A DNA stretch of 64,000 nucleotides from JAFDVL01 sp964631865 (GCA_964631865.1 CAZWAK010000013.1:1-64000), one strand, 5' to 3'; counted from the stretch's first letter, positions 9,153 to 19,161 are shown. Numbers and translations are program-made. Notes: generated by a model not told the origin, from the letters alone.

Positions 9153-12100
9153 ATGAATTACAGATTCACGACAAGCCGGGCCCACCTGCTTGGATTCTGC
9201 ACCACGTTGCTCGTCCTTGCGTCCGCTGCACTCGCGCAAGTTTCGACTGCCGGGCGCATGACCGGGACGGTCACGGACTCCACCGGAGCCGTCGTCCCCA
9301 ACGTTACCGTCACCGCGAAAAACGATCAGACGCAACAAAGCATCGTCGTCACGACCAACAATGAAGGCGGTTGGACGATGCCTTCGGTTTCGACCGGGAC
9401 GTACACGATCACGCTGACGGCGCAAGGCTTCAAGACGACGGTTGTCAAAGACATCAACGTAGATGTCGGCCAACCGACAACCGTCAATGCCTCGCTCGAA
9501 GTCGGCGGCGTCGGCGATCAAGTCGTCGTCACGGGCGGCGGCGAAGTGTTGCAAACCCAGAGCGCGACCATCAGCTCGACCATCACCGGACGACAGATCA
9601 GCGAGCTGCCCTTCTCGACGCGCGATGCGATGCAATTGGTGCTGGTGCTGCCCGGCACGCAAACGCCTGGCACACCGCGTTCGTCTTCGATCAACGGCTT
9701 GCCGAAAGGTTCGCTCAACATCACGATTGACGGCATCAACGTGCAGGACAATCTCCTGAAATCTTCCGACGGCTTCTTCACCGCGACGCAAGCCAAAGCC
9801 GATGCGGTCGGCGAAGTCAGTTTGTCTACCGCGACGCCCGGTGCCGAAAGCGCGGGACAAGGTTCGGCGCAAGTCCGCTTTGTCACCAAGAGCGGCACGA
9901 ACGAATGGCACGGCGGCGGCTTCTGGCAACATCGCAACACGGCGCTCAATTCCAACTACTTTTTTAATAACCTCGACGGACTGCCGCGCGACCGGCTGAT
10001 CTTGAATCAGGCGGGCGGCAACATCGGCGGCCCGATCATCAAGGACAAGATGTTTTTCTTCGTCAACTACGAAGAATTTCAATTGCCACAAACCTACAAC
10101 GCGGCGCGCACGTTCCTGACCGACAAAGCCAAGTCGGGCATTTACACCTACCGCGATTCGACCGGGACAATCCGCGACATCAACTTGCTGACGATTGCAG
10201 GCAATGCCAACGCGACGTTGCCCGCTACGGTGCGACCGTATGCCACGACGGTTGATCCGACGGTGGCTTCGATTATGAATGCCTTCACAGCGGGCGCAGC
10301 CAAAGGCGGTCAAATCCGTGAGCGCGTCAGCACGAACAACGATTACAACCGCATGGATTTGAATTTCCAAGCGCCGGGCACCAACGTGCGCCGCTTCCCG
10401 ACATTGCGCTATGATTGGAACCTGACCGAAAAGCATAAAATCGAAGGCGTCTACAACTATCAGTATTACTTTTCCGATCCCGACGGCGTGAACGGGCAAT
10501 TGCCGGTTGTGCCGGGCGCGGGCGTCGTGCTGGCCGGACAATCGCCGACGGGCAGCATCAAACGCAATGTGTTTTCGGCGGCGCTGGCGATGCGTTCGAC
10601 CTTGACGCCGAATCTGGTCAACGAAGTGCGCGGTACGATTGGGCAAGGCGGCAACGTGTTGTTTTCGGGCGAAATGAGTCCAGGGCTGTTTTCCGAATGG
10701 CGCGGCAATGCGCTGTCCTTCCCGTTCACCAGCAATCCGCAAACGCGCCAAACGCAATCGCGGCGGCACACGCCCGTTTGGACGTTCTACGATACGGTGA
10801 CGTGGACGAAAGGCGCGCACGCCTGGTCATTCGGCGGCGCGTACACCTACATCAAGAGCTATCAGGAATCCTACGGCTCGCAATTGATCCCGACCGTCAC
10901 GTTCGGCATTGCGGCGACTGATCCGATCAACACGGGTGCGACCTCCATCTTCACAACCGGGAACTTCCCAAACAGCACGCCTGCGCAACGCACCGAAGCG
11001 TGGAATCTCTACGCGCAATTGACCGGGCGCGTATCGCAAGTCACGCGGTCGGCTTCGTTGCGGCCTGAAAACAAACAGTTCGCTAACGCACCGTTCACGG
11101 AGTTGAATTCGCAAAAAGAATTGGGCTTGTTTTTGTCGGATGCGTGGCGCGCGCGACAAACCTTGACGATCAACTACGGCGTGCGCTGGGAGTTGGACTT
11201 TGCGCCGCGCAACACCAACGGCATTTACACAACATCGGGCTACGACACAGTGTTCGGGCCATCGGGCGAAGGCAATCTTTTCAAACCGGGAACCTACACC
11301 AACAATCGGTTGCCGCAATTTGAATTGACCGACATCGGGCGCAAACCCTATCGCACGAATTTTACCAACGTCGCGCCGTCACTGGGGCTGGCCTGGACGC
11401 CGAATCCGGGCAACAACCCGTGGCTCAAGCGGTTGTTTGGCGAGGGCGGGCAGACGGTGTTGCGCGGCGGCTATTCGATTGCCTACATCCGCGAAGGCTT
11501 CAATGCGTTTCACAGCATGTGGGGCTTGAACCAAGGGCCGACCGTGACCTTGTCAGTGAATCCGAATCAACTGAACACGGCGGCGTTCGTCGGGCCGAAC
11601 AACTTCCGTGGGCCGGGCAGCGTGTTGTTCCGCGATGCAACCTTGCCGTCCGTCCCGTTGCCGCAAGCGCAATTCCCGTTGGCGTCGCCTTTCGGCACGA
11701 GCTACAACGAATGGGACCCGAATCTGCGGATGGGCTACACGCAATCGTGGACATTTGGCTGGCAACGTGAATTGACGCGCGACATGGCGATGGAAGTGCG
11801 CTATGTCGGCAATCACGGCACGAGTTTGTGGCGGCAGGTGAATCTCAACGAGGTGAACATTTTCGAGAATGGCTTCCTCAATGAATTCAAGATCGCACAG
11901 GAAAACCTGCGGCTCGCGCGTGTGGCGAATCCGGCCAGCAATAACTTTGGGCCACAAGCTGCGGTCGCAGGCACGCGCCCGATTCCGGTGATTGCGGCGG
12001 GACTCAACACCACCAATGACGCAGCGTTTGCGGCCACTGTCACACGCGGACTCGCCGGGAGTCTGGCCAACACGATTGCGACGAATAACGCTTCGATGAC

Positions 12101-13079
12101 GCGGTTGATGAACGCGGGGTTGGTCTCGTTCACGACCCTGTCGAACGGCACGCGCGTGTCGAATCATTTCTTCCTCAACCCGATTGCCGGGGCGGGCGGC
12201 TCGTTCCTCGTCACCAACGGCGGTCACACGACCTACAACGCTTTGCAGGTCGAATTGCGGCGGCGGATGTCGAAAGGCTTGTTGATTGACGGCAGCTACA
12301 CGTGGGCCAAATCCATCACGAACATGTTCGCGTCCAGCTCGTCGGTGTTCAGTCAACCGCGTTCTTTGCGCTTCCCCGAATACGACAAAGGGTTGTCGCC
12401 GTGGGATCTGCGCCACGCCTTCAAAATCAACGGCATTTATGAATTGCCCATCGGCAAAGGCCGTCGTTATTTGGCGGGCACGCCGGGGCTGAACAAGGTG
12501 CTGGAAGGCTGGCAAATCAGCGGTGTCGCGCGCATTCAATCGGGCACGTCGAACCTCATCACGAGCGGACGTGCCACGCTGAATACACAGGACAGCGGCT
12601 TTGTGCTGAAAAACATCACGCGCCGCGAATTGCAGAAGATGGTGGATATTCGCAAAGCGCCGAACCGCATTGTGTATTGGTTGCCGCAGTCGTTCATTGA
12701 CAACACGCTGGCGGCGTTTGAAGCGGGCGGCAAAGCGTTGACCGATTTGAAACCGAACGAACCGCATCTGGCTCCGGCGACGACGCCCGGCGAATTCGGC
12801 GAACGGCTCTTCCTCAACGGCCCGTGGCAACAGCGCATTGACTTGAACATCCTGAAGCGCACAAAGGTCGGCGAGAAGTTGAGCGTGGAATTCCGCGCGC
12901 AGTTCCTGAATGCGTTCAATATCACGGACTTCTTCATCTCTGGTCTGGCCGATGCTTCGAGTCAAGGCATCGCGGCGACGTTCGGACAAACCCGCACAGC
13001 GTTCCGCGACATCACCGTGTCCGGCACGAATGATCCGGGTGGACGATTGATTGAATTTCAGTTGCGGCTGGTTTTCTAA
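9153..13079 (+). CDS. TonB-dependent receptor with N-terminal carboxypeptidase-regulatory-like domain
   Basis: Outer-membrane beta-barrel protein for TonB-driven import, 1308 residues. A signal peptide (cleavage near ALAQ) is followed by a CarboxypepD_reg-like beta-sandwich (about 30-115; pattern GTVTDSTGAVVPNVTVTAKN), a plug domain (about 125-235) and a long barrel ending in an aromatic residue (LRLVF), as expected for outer-membrane insertion. This is the expanded 'TonB receptor / oar-like' family abundant in Acidobacteriota. ATG at 9153 has AGGAGG five bases upstream. The substrate cannot be told from sequence; the preceding sulfatase, although on the other strand, makes a sulfated glycan one possibility (inference only). 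Confidence 0.93.
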   Translation: MNYRFTTSRAHLLGFCTTLLVLASAALAQVSTAGRMTGTVTDSTGAVVPNVTVTAKNDQTQQSIVVTTNNEGGWTMPSVSTGTYTITLTAQGFKTTVVKDINVDVGQPTTVNASLEVGGVGDQVVVTGGGEVLQTQSATISSTITGRQISELPFSTRDAMQLVLVLPGTQTPGTPRSSSINGLPKGSLNITIDGINVQDNLLKSSDGFFTATQAKADAVGEVSLSTATPGAESAGQGSAQVRFVTKSGTNEWHGGGFWQHRNTALNSNYFFNNLDGLPRDRLILNQAGGNIGGPIIKDKMFFFVNYEEFQLPQTYNAARTFLTDKAKSGIYTYRDSTGTIRDINLLTIAGNANATLPATVRPYATTVDPTVASIMNAFTAGAAKGGQIRERVSTNNDYNRMDLNFQAPGTNVRRFPTLRYDWNLTEKHKIEGVYNYQYYFSDPDGVNGQLPVVPGAGVVLAGQSPTGSIKRNVFSAALAMRSTLTPNLVNEVRGTIGQGGNVLFSGEMSPGLFSEWRGNALSFPFTSNPQTRQTQSRRHTPVWTFYDTVTWTKGAHAWSFGGAYTYIKSYQESYGSQLIPTVTFGIAATDPINTGATSIFTTGNFPNSTPAQRTEAWNLYAQLTGRVSQVTRSASLRPENKQFANAPFTELNSQKELGLFLSDAWRARQTLTINYGVRWELDFAPRNTNGIYTTSGYDTVFGPSGEGNLFKPGTYTNNRLPQFELTDIGRKPYRTNFTNVAPSLGLAWTPNPGNNPWLKRLFGEGGQTVLRGGYSIAYIREGFNAFHSMWGLNQGPTVTLSVNPNQLNTAAFVGPNNFRGPGSVLFRDATLPSVPLPQAQFPLASPFGTSYNEWDPNLRMGYTQSWTFGWQRELTRDMAMEVRYVGNHGTSLWRQVNLNEVNIFENGFLNEFKIAQENLRLARVANPASNNFGPQAAVAGTRPIPVIAAGLNTTNDAAFAATVTRGLAGSLANTIATNNASMTRLMNAGLVSFTTLSNGTRVSNHFFLNPIAGAGGSFLVTNGGHTTYNALQVELRRRMSKGLLIDGSYTWAKSITNMFASSSSVFSQPRSLRFPEYDKGLSPWDLRHAFKINGIYELPIGKGRRYLAGTPGLNKVLEGWQISGVARIQSGTSNLITSGRATLNTQDSGFVLKNITRRELQKMVDIRKAPNRIVYWLPQSFIDNTLAAFEAGGKALTDLKPNEPHLAPATTPGEFGERLFLNGPWQQRIDLNILKRTKVGEKLSVEFRAQFLNAFNITDFFISGLADASSQGIAATFGQTRTAFRDITVSGTNDPGGRLIEFQLRLVF

Positions 13080-13096
13080 GGCCTGATTGAGGAGGC

Positions 13097-13188
13097 AAAA
13101 TAGAACACAGATAGGACGGATGCGACAGAGCAGATACAGATTTGATCCGCATTGATCTGTTGTATCCGTTCAATCCGTGTTCTATTTT
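13097..13188. repeat. Word-type palindrome between convergent genes
   Basis: Imperfect palindrome of ACGGAT/ACAGAT words; outer arms ATAGAACAC and GTGTTCTAT. It fills almost the whole gap between the stop codons of the TonB receptor (13079) and the TPR gene (13188-13190), so it could act as a bidirectional terminator. Confidence 0.75.
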
Positions 13189-14366
13189 TATTTGGGTTTC
13201 ACCGCAGCTTTCAGCTTTTCGACAACCTCGCGGATTTGTGCCGCATTCGGCGCAGTCGGGACATCCCGCAAATATTGCTCAAACGCGCGCTGCGACGGTT
13301 CATATTTCTGCTGCATATAGTAAATCTGACCGAGTAGCAACTGTGCCGCACCCACGCCATTCCCGCCCAGTTCGTAGGCCTTCAGCAACACGCGCTCCGC
13401 CTCCGCCAATTTCTTCCCCTGCAAATACGCGCCGCCCAATTGCAGATGCGCATTCGCCGCGGTCGGATCGAGCGCAATCGCCTGCTCCAACTCCTTGGCG
13501 GCTTCCGCAAATTTCTCTTCCCGATTCAGCAGCACGCCCAATTTGAAATGCAGTTCGCCGCGCGCAGGCAAGCTCAAATCCGTTTGCTTCAGTGCTTCGA
13601 CCAAATGCTTGCGCGCCTCGCTCAATTCGCCCAAGCCCGTCAGCGCCTCGGCTTGCGCCGCGTGCAAACCGCTTAACGAGGCATTGTCCTTCGCCAATTG
13701 ATGCAGCGTTTCCGCCGCGTCTTTGAAGTTACCTTGCTTATTCAGCGCGCGCCCCAGATTCAATCGCGCCGCGTAAAACCGCTGGTTGACTGTCGCCGCC
13801 TGCCGAAATGAAGTCGCCGCGTCTTCATAGCGACCGAGTTGATACAGCATCACGCCTTGATCGTTCAGCGCGCGCAAGTATGTCGGATGCAGCTTCAAGG
13901 CGCGCTCGAACTCGGCGAGCGCCGCTTCCGACTTCCCTTCACCCATGGCTTTCAAACCCGCTTCGTAGGCCTGCCGCGCTTCGATTGGCACAGTCGCTTC
14001 CGCCGCATCAAGCACATCTTTCGGCGGCGGCGCAGCACCTTTCAGCGGACGCAGAAACACCGGCACGTAACTGATCGTGCGCACGATTTGAAACCGATGC
14101 ACGGTCGTATCAAAGATGCGTCCATCGCCATTCACGGTGATCGTGTATTGTCCTTCCGCAGTCAAGCCGCCCGTCAATTGAAACTTGCCTTTCGTGTCGG
14201 TGAAGAGAATCTCAATGCGCCCGTCATCGCGTTCGAGCGTGAAGCGAACTTCACGCTCCGGCAACGCACCGCCGGGCATAAAAAATTGAATCGAAGGCGG
14301 CGCTTGCGCAGCGACGGCAATAAACAAGCCGACTAGCGGCAAGATGTGACTCGTAAAATATTTCAT
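13188..14366 (-). CDS. Secreted TPR-repeat protein
   Basis: A 392-residue exported protein. A signal peptide (about 1-20, AVAAQA) is followed by a beta-rich N-terminal domain (about 25-125) and about seven TPR motifs (about 130-385). TPRs mediate protein-protein contacts; no catalytic motif is visible. GGGGACAC precedes the ATG. It lies head-to-tail with the Uma2-type gene at 14376-15134, 9 bases away. Fold assignment is secure; the role is unknown. Confidence 0.85.
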   Translation of the reverse strand: MKYFTSHILPLVGLFIAVAAQAPPSIQFFMPGGALPEREVRFTLERDDGRIEILFTDTKGKFQLTGGLTAEGQYTITVNGDGRIFDTTVHRFQIVRTISYVPVFLRPLKGAAPPPKDVLDAAEATVPIEARQAYEAGLKAMGEGKSEAALAEFERALKLHPTYLRALNDQGVMLYQLGRYEDAATSFRQAATVNQRFYAARLNLGRALNKQGNFKDAAETLHQLAKDNASLSGLHAAQAEALTGLGELSEARKHLVEALKQTDLSLPARGELHFKLGVLLNREEKFAEAAKELEQAIALDPTAANAHLQLGGAYLQGKKLAEAERVLLKAYELGGNGVGAAQLLLGQIYYMQQKYEPSQRAFEQYLRDVPTAPNAAQIREVVEKLKAAVKPK

Positions 14367-14375
14367 GTGTCCCCA

Positions 14376-15134
14376 TCACTTTCTTGTGCGACGGCGCGCC
14401 GTGAGTTGTGCCAGTTCAGCGCGCAACCGCGCCACTTCGGCTTCGGCGCTCTCGGCCCGCGCGGCCTCTTGTGCTGCCCGCGCGGCCTCTTGTTCGCGCC
14501 CTTCCTTGCCGGTGGGAATCAGTTGTCCGTCTTGCTCGCACCAGCGCAACCACGTGTCCGTGATGCCTTCGTACGTGCCTTCCCACAAGGTCACACTCAG
14601 GCCGAGCGTGGGCAGCGCATAGTCTTTGCGAGGGCGCAGTCGTTTGCCAAAGCCCAATTCATACACGCATAACACCGCCTCGCTCAATTCGCGGAAGGGA
14701 TCAAAAACGACATAGTACGTGATACCCCATTCGGCATAGCGTTTCAACTTGCTGCCCAATTCATTGCCTTCTTTGTTGGAGACGACTTCCACGACCGCTT
14801 CCGGCACTTTTCCTAAATCCCAAACAAAGTACGAGCGATCTTCGTCGGCCTTCCAGTCTTTGCCCATTTCAATATCCAGACTCAAAAACATGTCCGGCAC
14901 GAGCGGCGGCTGATGCACTGAGAAAAAGACGCCGACATTTGCTGCCGCTAAAAACGGGCGTGGCGTTTCGGGGTGATCCTCATCGGGTTGCGGTGTCCAC
15001 GAGCTATAGAGCGGCTCGGTTAACAGCCGTTGCTGCTTACCTGAAAAGATGTCCACCGGCTCATCATCCTCCGTGACAAGGTTCTTGACGATTGTGGTGA
15101 GATCAATCTTTTTGAGCGGCAATGCTTGTGACAT
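14376..15134 (-). CDS. Uma2-family (DUF820) putative restriction-type endonuclease
   Basis: PD-(D/E)XK-fold protein of the Uma2/DUF820 family. The core runs about residues 20-190. Candidate active-site segments are the acidic VPDMFLSLD, the central AVVEVVS and the KLKRYAEWGI helix. The C-terminal about 45 residues are a charged Ala/Glu/Arg coiled coil, as in many paralogues. The ATG at 15134 has GAGGTG six bases upstream; a GTG three codons earlier is possible. The cellular role of this widespread, multi-copy family is not established. Confidence 0.85.
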   Translation of the reverse strand: MSQALPLKKIDLTTIVKNLVTEDDEPVDIFSGKQQRLLTEPLYSSWTPQPDEDHPETPRPFLAAANVGVFFSVHQPPLVPDMFLSLDIEMGKDWKADEDRSYFVWDLGKVPEAVVEVVSNKEGNELGSKLKRYAEWGITYYVVFDPFRELSEAVLCVYELGFGKRLRPRKDYALPTLGLSVTLWEGTYEGITDTWLRWCEQDGQLIPTGKEGREQEAARAAQEAARAESAEAEVARLRAELAQLTARRRTRK

Positions 15135-15172
15135 CAGGAACACCTCACAGTTGGTTGTTGGTCACGGTCATT

Positions 15173-15994
15173 CTACGGCATCGCGGTCACTGGCGAAAAT
15201 CGGGCGGCAAAGCGATTCGCCATCCACACGCACACGTCCCACAAATCTGCGACCGGCTCCTGCGTGAACGGCAATGTTGGCATGTAATTCGGGGGGCCGA
15301 ATTCGGGATTGAACGTGAAGATTGCCGCGCCAGCTTGCAAGCGTGCGCGAATCATTGCATCCCACCACGTTTCGTGTAGCGTCACGTATTCGGCCCATTC
15401 CGGTGCGCGCGGATCGTTGACCTGCGCGCCTTGTTCATGGCCGACGCGCCCGTGAACGTGACGTGTGCGCGCGATGCAGAGCGCGAGGTTTTCCGCCTGA
15501 TCTTCCAAGCGGCTTTCGCAGACGTTCAGCCAATGACTGAAATCGGCGTTGATGTGGAGGTCGGGAAATTCGTGCAGCAACGCCGCTGTCGTCCAGGGCG
15601 TAAACATCGCGCGACTGCGGTGCGTTTCGTGATTGATCGGAAGGCTGATGCGTCGTTCGATTTCCAACGCTTCAGTGAAGAAGATTTTTTGCTGCGCGAA
15701 CGACCAACTGTCTTTGCCCGAATGCGCCGTGATGGCGATGGGTTCGTACCGCAAGGCTTCGTCTACTTTCGCGCGAAAGTCGGCGCGATGATCGTCCAGC
15801 GTTGCGCCTTCGGTCAGCACCATCGCGATGTAATCCAGCTTGTATTCTCGGCGTAATGACAGGAATTCATCGCGGTCGCCAATCGTGACAGGACGGCCTT
15901 CGACCGCAGCGAATCCAGCTTCCGCGATGCGCTGCATTTTGTCGGACAAAGCACCTTCCATCCCCCAGAAGCTTTTGACCAGTTTCAGTTTCAT
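15173..15994 (-). CDS. Sugar phosphate isomerase/epimerase-like TIM-barrel protein
   Basis: Xylose-isomerase-like TIM barrel (AP endonuclease 2 family), 273 residues. Likely metal-binding residues occur in HSGKDSW, INHETHRSR and the INADFSHW segment. It probably isomerises or epimerises a sugar or cyclitol. It is the last gene of a tight minus-strand trio: transporter (16874-17926), dioxygenase (16004-16867) and this gene, with gaps of 6 and 9 bases. ATG at 15994 is preferred to the GTG one codon upstream because of AGGA spacing. Substrate unknown. Confidence 0.85.
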   Translation of the reverse strand: MKLKLVKSFWGMEGALSDKMQRIAEAGFAAVEGRPVTIGDRDEFLSLRREYKLDYIAMVLTEGATLDDHRADFRAKVDEALRYEPIAITAHSGKDSWSFAQQKIFFTEALEIERRISLPINHETHRSRAMFTPWTTAALLHEFPDLHINADFSHWLNVCESRLEDQAENLALCIARTRHVHGRVGHEQGAQVNDPRAPEWAEYVTLHETWWDAMIRARLQAGAAIFTFNPEFGPPNYMPTLPFTQEPVADLWDVCVWMANRFAARFSPVTAMP

Positions 15995-16003
15995 CACGTG
16001 TTC

Positions 16004-16867
16004 CTAACAACTCACGTCTTTGCCTTCGCTGCCCCAAATCTCCAGACGCGCTTCTTTCGGCGTGCGTGACGTGCCTGCGGGCAGGTAGTGATATTGTAAT
16101 GCCTTGCGGCGCAGTGGCGTGTGATTGCTCGGCGTGCCGTGCGGCAGAAAGCTATCGAAGATCAAACAGCCACCGGGCTTGAGCGGCACGGCAAGCGTTT
16201 GGGACTTGAAGCTTTGCGATTGATCGTCGCAAAGCTGCCAATCGCGGATCATAAAATGCGGATGCACGCCGCGCATTTTGCGTCCCGGTACGACGCGCAT
16301 ACAGCCGTTTTCCATCGTCGCTTCGTCGAGCGCGATCCACACGCCGACGACTTTCGTGTCGAGCGTCAAATCGAAGTAGGCGTGATCCTGATGCCAGGGC
16401 TTTTCGCGTCCGCGCGGCGGTTTGATGAGCGCCATACTTTGATACAGCTCGGCTTTCGCGCCGAGAATCGCTTCGACCACGCGCATCAATTTGGGATGAA
16501 AGGCGATGTCTTTCAGTCGTTGATCGTAGTCGGTGAATTGCCCGATTTTACGCACGTTGTTCAGCCGTTCTTCGAGCGTCAGCGACGCCAACCGATCTCG
16601 CACCGAGGTGTGAAATTGGATGATGCTGAAATCGGGATTGCGTTCGGCGATCAAGTCAATCAGGCCGTTGATGCCGTCGGCAACTTCAGCGGGCGTGAAG
16701 GCGTTGTTGACGGCGAGAAAGCCTTGCTCGTGATAGCGCGCGAGGGCTGCGTCGTCAATGGAATCAAGGCCGTCAAGACATTCGGCAATGCTGCTGTAAT
16801 CGTACAAATCCGGCGCGTGGTCGGGCACGTCGTTGTCCCATTCGTAAAGTTTTTCGACAGCTTCCAT
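16004..16867 (-). CDS. Phytanoyl-CoA dioxygenase (PhyH) family protein
   Basis: Fe(II)/2-oxoglutarate-dependent oxygenase, 287 residues. The HxD iron-binding pair is in WHQDHAYFD, the distal His in LPHGT, and the 2-oxoglutarate-binding Arg in NHTPLRRKAL. The predicted reaction is hydroxylation of a small molecule. Its place between a DMT-type transporter and a sugar isomerase suggests a short catabolic or osmolyte pathway (inference). Confidence 0.88.
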   Translation of the reverse strand: MEAVEKLYEWDNDVPDHAPDLYDYSSIAECLDGLDSIDDAALARYHEQGFLAVNNAFTPAEVADGINGLIDLIAERNPDFSIIQFHTSVRDRLASLTLEERLNNVRKIGQFTDYDQRLKDIAFHPKLMRVVEAILGAKAELYQSMALIKPPRGREKPWHQDHAYFDLTLDTKVVGVWIALDEATMENGCMRVVPGRKMRGVHPHFMIRDWQLCDDQSQSFKSQTLAVPLKPGGCLIFDSFLPHGTPSNHTPLRRKALQYHYLPAGTSRTPKEARLEIWGSEGKDVSC

Positions 16868-16873
16868 AAATCT

Positions 16874-17926
16874 TCAGGCGGTTTCAGGCGCAGCAGCAGC
16901 GGTCTGTTTGCGCGTGAGGAACAAGGCAATGCTCATCGCAATCATTGTCACAATCGCAACGATGATGCCTTGCGTCATTGAAAGTTTGGCGTAGAAAATC
17001 AGCGCGCCCGCCAACATCACTGCCGCCGCAATCAACTTGTCGCCGATGTCACGCTCCTTGAAAATCAACCAGCCGAGCAGCACCGTCAAAATCACGCCAG
17101 CGCGCTTGATGCTGATCGTGATCGCTACGGGCAGGTAGTTGTGCGAGGCCAATTGAAACGTCAGCGCGATGGCTTCGAGCGCGCCCGCGAGCATTGCCCA
17201 CCACGGCACAGACCGAATCACTGTGCCGAGTTCCGCGCGTCGTGCGAGCGACAAAATCGTAAAGAACAACACCATCCCGCAACCGAACGCGAACGCTTGC
17301 GCAAAGGCATCGGTCATCTTCACGAGCTTTGCGTCAATCGGGTTTGTGAGCGAATTGACGAAGCCGACGATCAGCATGTACAAGCAGCCGCGCTCGCGAT
17401 AAATCGCTTTCACAGGCTCCAACCAACCGACCACAAACAGTTCGCGGTGCATCACAATCGAACCTACAAAAATCAAAACCACGCCGATCCAATATTGCGG
17501 CGCGGGAATCACGCCGTTGATGACGTAATCGGTCGCAATCAAGAACACAGGCGTGAAGGACATGTACGGAATGCAAACCGAAAGCGGCGTAATTTGAATC
17601 GCGCGAAACATGATGATCGTGTTGCAGGCAACAAGGATCACTTCAATCGTCAGATAAGTCAGCCATTCGACGAACGCAGAAGCTTCCCAGCCCGCCACGC
17701 CAAACAACGTGCCGCCGCTCGGTTTGATCGTCGGCAACAAGCCATTCAACGCGCGAAACGCCAGCACGACGCCGAACGTGAGCGCGGCAAACAAGCGAAT
17801 CCAAAAGGTCGAGGCGATGACTTCGTTGCGCTCCAAAACTTTCTTTGCGCCGACGTCTTTGATGACGTTGCTGATGGAAGTTGCGCCCGCCATCAGCAAA
17901 CCGATTGAGGAAAGATTTTCTGCCAT
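16874..17926 (-). CDS. DMT-superfamily (EamA-like) membrane transporter
   Basis: An integral membrane protein of 350 residues with about ten hydrophobic helices, consistent with the EamA/DMT metabolite-transporter family. The frame is open for 49 more codons upstream, but that extension is hydrophilic and overlaps the TonB-like gene end (18006), so ATG at 17926 is preferred. First gene of the transporter-dioxygenase-isomerase operon. Direction of transport and substrate are not evident. Confidence 0.8.
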   Translation of the reverse strand: MAENLSSIGLLMAGATSISNVIKDVGAKKVLERNEVIASTFWIRLFAALTFGVVLAFRALNGLLPTIKPSGGTLFGVAGWEASAFVEWLTYLTIEVILVACNTIIMFRAIQITPLSVCIPYMSFTPVFLIATDYVINGVIPAPQYWIGVVLIFVGSIVMHRELFVVGWLEPVKAIYRERGCLYMLIVGFVNSLTNPIDAKLVKMTDAFAQAFAFGCGMVLFFTILSLARRAELGTVIRSVPWWAMLAGALEAIALTFQLASHNYLPVAITISIKRAGVILTVLLGWLIFKERDIGDKLIAAAVMLAGALIFYAKLSMTQGIIVAIVTMIAMSIALFLTRKQTAAAAPETA

Positions 17927-18005
17927 TCGTGTTGATCCCGTTGTCTCTGAACGGCGAAGGAATTTCGCCGCCGGTAGTATTACTACGAGATCAACGTTCT
18001 GGCAA

Positions 18006-19001
18006 TTATTGTTCGGTTTTCTTGGCCATCGCTTTGGCCAGCGTATCTTTGGCGACCTGGCGCGGGACAGCAATCGTGGCGGTCAGGCGATTGCTGTTTT
18101 GCGTGATTTTGATGTTGTTGAGGAAAATCATCGAAGCCGGATCAGCCGCTTTGAGGCGCTTGCCTAGCGCGACGGCTCCGAGCGCGGCAAATTGCAACGT
18201 CCCGGCTTTTTCAGGATTGGGCGCGAACCCGACGGTCACGAGTTGCGCGCGCTCTTCGTCAATCGTCAGCACCATCGAAAGCGAGGTCAGATCGGAAAGC
18301 GGCCCCAAGGCTTTGGCTTCGCTGACGGCTTCGATGATGGAGAGCGCCGCGCGATCAATTTGCGGATTGCCGGACGGAATGAAGACTTTGGCGTTCGTGA
18401 TGCTGCCGTCGGGCTTGATTTCGCCGGACACGCCAACGCGCAAATTCGACTCATTGAAAACCAGCTTGCCTTCCTGCTTGAGGTCATAGAGCCGCTGCAT
18501 TTGCTCACGAATCGGGCGCGTGTTGATGGGCTTGAAGCCGCTCGGCGTGGGTTTGGGCGAAGGCGTCGGCGCGGGTTCCGGTTCGTTCGTTTTGGCGAGC
18601 GCGGACTGATCTTGTTTTTGTGCTTGCTCCGCGCGTTTTCGTTCGGCTTCTTCGGCGCGGCGTTTGGCTTCGGCGAGGGCTTTCTGCCGTTTCTTTTCTT
18701 CTTCTTTCAGCTTCGCTAAATCGAGCGTTTTCGTGGGTGCAGCAAAGCCCGCATAATCGCCTGGATAGCGCAGCGGCTTATCGAGTTTCAGCAAAATGCC
18801 GCGATCATACGATTCGTCTACGAATTCAAATTGCCGCAACCCCAGCGCAAATTGCGCAATGGGGGCAAAGCGAAAAACGCCGTAGCCAATCGCGTGGACA
18901 ATGAAGGAACACAACACACCCGTCAGCACCCGTTTGCGCGTCGGCGTGAGCCACGAAGTTTCGGTCAGCAAATTGAGATCGTTGGTCGTATCGTGCTTCA
19001 T
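18006..19001 (-). CDS. TonB/TolA-like energy-transducer family protein
   Basis: 331 residues. A single N-terminal membrane helix (about 25-52) is followed by a Lys/Glu/Ala-rich helical stretch (about 85-130), a Pro-rich linker (PEPAPTPSPKPTPS) and a C-terminal TonB-like domain (about 190-265; VSGEIKPDGSITNAKVF). It would span the periplasm and could energise receptors such as the one at 9153, although no ExbB/ExbD genes are near. No clear ribosome binding site precedes the ATG. Confidence 0.8.
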   Translation of the reverse strand: MKHDTTNDLNLLTETSWLTPTRKRVLTGVLCSFIVHAIGYGVFRFAPIAQFALGLRQFEFVDESYDRGILLKLDKPLRYPGDYAGFAAPTKTLDLAKLKEEEKKRQKALAEAKRRAEEAERKRAEQAQKQDQSALAKTNEPEPAPTPSPKPTPSGFKPINTRPIREQMQRLYDLKQEGKLVFNESNLRVGVSGEIKPDGSITNAKVFIPSGNPQIDRAALSIIEAVSEAKALGPLSDLTSLSMVLTIDEERAQLVTVGFAPNPEKAGTLQFAALGAVALGKRLKAADPASMIFLNNIKITQNSNRLTATIAVPRQVAKDTLAKAMAKKTEQ

Positions 19002-19077
19002 CTGTAGTATTTAAACCGCTGTTGCGCTTGTGCAACGCGCGTCTTAGATGCAGCTTGTTCGCTTCACGCTTGCTGTT

Positions 19078-19156
19078 GAAATTGGAAATTGGAGATTGGA
19101 GATTGGGTTGCACAATTGGATGTACATCTCAAATTTCTAATCTCCAATTTCCAATC
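19078..19156. repeat. Word-type palindrome (ATTGGAGATTGGA words)
   Basis: The left arm is built of ATTGGAAATTGGAGATTGG and the right arm is its near complement, separated by about 20 bases. The right arm ends 5 bases from the stop codon of the TPR gene at 19162. Confidence 0.8.
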
Positions 19157-19161
19157 GCCCC

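Noticed and set aside
9132..10820. 562-residue minus-strand frame opposite the TonB receptor
   Set aside because: Arg-rich shadow with no family resemblance; the plus-strand gene is certain.
11553..12989. 478-residue minus-strand frame opposite the TonB receptor
   Set aside because: Same reason: antisense shadow of a GC-rich gene.
9153..13079. SusC-type receptor of a polysaccharide utilisation locus
   Set aside because: No SusD-like gene follows and the barrel is of the Acidobacteriota oar-like type.
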